Source: Thermoflexus sp. | GTDB taxonomy: Bacteria; Chloroflexota; Anaerolineae; Thermoflexales; Thermoflexaceae | Assembly (NCBI RefSeq): GCF_034432235.1 | Contig: NZ_DAOUCJ010000094.1 | Location: forward strand, 1 to 32,065 | Direction of reading: 5' to 3' | Length of the DNA: 32,065 bases | Shown here: positions 30,432 through 32,065 of the stretch, one piece after another | Position numbering within the stretch: the stretch's first letter is position 1 | How the letters are laid out: each line of letters begins with the position of its first letter | Made by a program: the position numbers and the translations under genes | The notes under the pieces: generated by a model | The model's input: only the letters and a program-made list of their open reading frames with translations | The model's database searches: none | Told to the model about the DNA's origin: nothing

Positions 30432-30495
30432 TGCCGATCACCTCCTTCAGATGGATTTTTGAACTCATGCGGAATCGCAGGGAACCGTCAGGGGA

Positions 30496-30798
30496 TCACT
30501 CCTCAATGATGGCCAGGATATCGCTCTCTTTGAGGATCAGCAGCTTGCGGGTGGTATCCACCTTGAACTCGGTGCCCGCATATTTGGCGAAGAGCACGCG
30601 GTCACCAACCTTCACCTCCATGGGGACTCGCTTGCCGTTCTCATCCACGCGCCCCGGGCCAACGGCGATCACGCGGCCCTCCTGTGGGCGCTCCTTCGCC
30701 GTCTCCGGGAGGACGATGCCGCTGGGAGTGACTTCCTCCCGCTCAATCGGCTCCACCACCACCCGGTCCGCAAGAGGTCGAAGCTTGATCTCCGCCAT
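30496..30798 (-). CDS. groES: Co-chaperonin GroES (Hsp10)
   Basis: The 100-residue protein has the GroES pattern: IKLRPLADRVVVEPIEREEVTPSGIVLPETAKERPQ with the mobile loop, then VIAVGPGRV, VKVGDRVLFAKYAGTE and the DILAIIE ending. It forms the heptameric lid for GroEL. GGAGGG precedes the ATG. It lies between hsp20 (62 nt upstream) and groEL (64 nt downstream), all leftward, suggesting one heat-responsive transcript, though each gap could hold its own promoter. Confidence 0.97.
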   Translation of the reverse strand: MAEIKLRPLADRVVVEPIEREEVTPSGIVLPETAKERPQEGRVIAVGPGRVDENGKRVPMEVKVGDRVLFAKYAGTEFKVDTTRKLLILKESDILAIIEE

Positions 30799-30860
30799 CG
30801 TTCCACCCTCCGAGGAAATCTTTCAGGCTTTCAGGATCGAGCTTTAATCGAAAAGGGGGT

Positions 30861-31307
30861 CTACTTAACTTTGACCTTGATCGTCCGCGCCTTCACCGCC
30901 TCCGCCTTGGGCAGCCGCAGCGTCAGGACCCCGTGTTCATATTCCGCGGTCGCCCGGTCGGCCACCACCTCTACCGGAAGCACGAACGAGCGGGTGAAGG
31001 CGCCGAGACGTCGCTCCTGGCGGATCCATGAGCCCTCCCGCGCCTCCTGCTCCTCGCGGACTTCCCCGCGCAACGTCACGGTGTTCCCGCTCACGGTCAC
31101 CTCGATGTCCTCCGGGCGGATTCCGGGAACCGCCGCCTTCACCACCACCTCGTCCTTGGTTTCATAAATATCCACAGCGGGCCAATCTACTGTCCCGGCG
31201 AAGAACAGGGAGGGACGGGAGAAGGCTTCATCGAGGATGCGATCGACAGCTCGTCGCAGCGAGAAGATCTCCTGAAAGGGATCCCAGCGACGGATTTCAC
31301 CGGCCAT
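30861..31307 (-). CDS. Small heat-shock protein Hsp20 (alpha-crystallin family)
   Basis: The 148-residue ATP-independent holdase has the alpha-crystallin domain from about 40 to 140: WPAVDIYETKDEVVVKAAVPGI, DIEVTVSGNTVTLRGEV, RRLGAFTRSFVLPVEV and the signature AEYEHGVLTLRLPKAEA. The C-terminus RTIKVKVK carries an IxV-like motif. The ATG at 31307 follows AAGGAGG; a longer frame lacks homology. A weak promoter candidate (minus strand TATGAT, 31376-31381, with TTGCGG 19 nt upstream) lies before it. No CIRCE or obvious operator was seen. It heads the hsp20-groES-groEL block. Confidence 0.94.
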   Translation of the reverse strand: MAGEIRRWDPFQEIFSLRRAVDRILDEAFSRPSLFFAGTVDWPAVDIYETKDEVVVKAAVPGIRPEDIEVTVSGNTVTLRGEVREEQEAREGSWIRQERRLGAFTRSFVLPVEVVADRATAEYEHGVLTLRLPKAEAVKARTIKVKVK

Positions 31308-31437
31308 GGCGGACCTCCTTTTCCCGATCCTCATGTCCGGGCCGTAGTTCGGGCTGCTTCGGAACGGCACCTTTCATCATATCCCGATCGCATTAGAGCC
31401 CCGCAAGAGCTCCATAAGAGTTTCGTAAGAAGCCTCT

Positions 31438-31887
31438 TCATGCCGCCCGGCGCGCCGCCGCCTTCACCCGGAGGTTATTCACCACATTGCGAACCCCCCG
31501 GATCGATCGGGCGATCTCCTCGGCGCGCTGTCGGGCCGCCTCATCGGGCACCCATCCGGCGAGGGTGACATCCCCCTGAACGCTGGTAACCAGCACACGA
31601 GCCCGTGGCGGGCTGAGATCCGGATCCTCCGCCAGACGCAGACCCAGCTCCGCTTCAATCTCCGGATCCGAGATCAGATCGTTCTGCACCTCCCGCACAC
31701 CCGGGATCGACCGGGCGAGGGTTTCCGCCATCCGCTTCATCGCCGTGGAAGGCACCACCCCATCCAGGATCACCCGCCCATCCCGGGCCTCTATTCGAAT
31801 CAGGTGGAAATTGACCCGGAGGGGGTCATAGCGATAGAGCCGCTCCTCCACCTTCGCGCGCAGGGTCGCGTCGTCCATGACATCCAT
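31438..31887 (-). CDS. Protein with two BON domains
   Basis: This is a 149-residue protein made of two BON domains: residues about 8-72 (DATLRAKVEERLYRYDPLR...GVVPSTAMKRMAETLARSIPGVREVQNDL) and about 75-143 (ELGLRLAEDPDLSPPRARVLVTSVQGDVTLAGWVPDEAARQRAEEIARSIRGVRNVVNNLRV). BON domains bind membranes or lipids and occur in osmotic and envelope stress proteins. No signal peptide or membrane helix is evident, so a cytoplasmic or peripheral location is likely. GGAG lies 8 nt before the ATG. It lies 130 nt upstream of hsp20 on the same strand; a shared stress response is possible but not shown. Confidence 0.9.
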   Translation of the reverse strand: MDVMDDATLRAKVEERLYRYDPLRVNFHLIRIEARDGRVILDGVVPSTAMKRMAETLARSIPGVREVQNDLISDPEIEAELGLRLAEDPDLSPPRARVLVTSVQGDVTLAGWVPDEAARQRAEEIARSIRGVRNVVNNLRVKAAARRAA

Positions 31888-31931
31888 AGGCGCCGCTCCA
31901 TGGAGGATAAGGCGGAAACGATAACCCGCGG

Positions 31932-32065
31932 TCAGTCTCGAGATCGCCGCATGCCCATGGCGAGGAAGGCGTAGTAGGCCAGGGTGGAGAGGGCCTGGGC
32001 CAGGGCGGCCACGTAGGTCAGCGCCGCCGCCCTTAGCACCTCCCGCGCCCCCGCCCGCTCCTCCG
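31932..32065 (-). CDS. C-terminal fragment of a YugP-like zinc metallopeptidase (continues beyond window)
   Basis: A leftward frame enters at the window edge and stops at TGA 31932-31934. The 44 visible residues (EERAGAREVLRAAALTYVAA, then LAQALSTLAYYAFLAMGM, then basic RRSRD) match the end of neutral zinc metallopeptidases of the YugP family, with the VLRAAALTYVAA motif and a final membrane helix. The catalytic HExxH part would be outside the window. Confidence 0.7.
   Translation of the reverse strand, partial: EERAGAREVLRAAALTYVAALAQALSTLAYYAFLAMGMRRSRD

Noticed and set aside
28617..30509. 630-residue open frame on the plus strand opposite groEL
   Set aside because: It is an antisense shadow in GC-rich sequence: His/Leu-rich, no family, opposite a certain gene.
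30799..31440. CIRCE operator for groESL/hsp20
   Set aside because: Neither half-site is present in the gaps examined.

Overview
The window is GC-rich, gene-dense bacterial chromosome, mostly housekeeping and ordinary metabolic genes, with no phage, transposon, CRISPR or plasmid signature. The gene set suggests a thermophilic Chloroflexota (Thermoflexus/Anaerolineae-like). Pointers are Thr-Pro-rich linkers in surface proteins, Uma2-family nucleases scattered among housekeeping genes, a fused glycyl-tRNA synthetase, a short MetE and GC-rich palindromic repeats. This placement is inferred from gene content; no marker phylogeny was possible.

Layout. (1) 1-314 (-): truncated Uma2-like gene. (2) 806-6325 (+): two tandem single-Cys OsmC paralogs, a MetE catalytic-domain-only methyltransferase, and fused glyQS, with strong hairpins in two of the gaps. 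(3) 6518-9477 (-): cysteine desulfurase, a Uma2-like gene and mnmA, a probable tRNA 2-thiolation operon. (4) 9758-12901 (-): HD hydrolase, zinc-ribbon/LysM membrane protein, zinc-ribbon cold-shock protein and recO, behind a sigma70-like promoter. (5) 13252-13413 (+): tRNA-Lys(CTT) with a consensus promoter and a terminator. (6) 13523-16336: glycerophosphodiesterase (-), a small membrane protein and a GH1 glycosidase (+), and a small basic protein (-). (7) 16841-21327 (+): acetamidase/formamidase, PncC, saccharopine/lysine-dehydrogenase-like, ornithine-cyclodeaminase-like and PTR1-like SDR genes. This is the most unusual cluster, and it is preceded by a roughly 500-nt region with an AT-rich palindrome and a possible structured leader. 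(8) 21415-23922 (-): TIM-barrel isomerase-like protein, PIG-L deacetylase and a response regulator with a degenerate receiver. (9) 24297-27958 (-): lipoprotein DUF3048, nucleotidyltransferase-fold protein, YjbQ, NadE and RsmD, tightly packed behind an extended -10 promoter. (10) 28379-31307 (-): hsp20, groES, groEL and an FmdB zinc ribbon. (11) 31438-31887 (-): double-BON protein. (12) 31932-32065 (-): C-terminus of a YugP-like zinc metallopeptidase.

Functional links. Cysteine desulfurase can supply sulfur to MnmA, Hsp20 and GroESL form a proteostasis block, and the SDH/OCD/SDR/amidase set looks like catabolism of an amide or amino-acid-derived cyclic imine. I found no obvious new defence or mobile system. 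The best candidates for new biology are the amidase-imine-SDR cluster with its leader, the SDR with His at the catalytic Tyr position, the zinc-ribbon/cold-shock fusion, and the Uma2 gene inside the sulfur-transfer operon.
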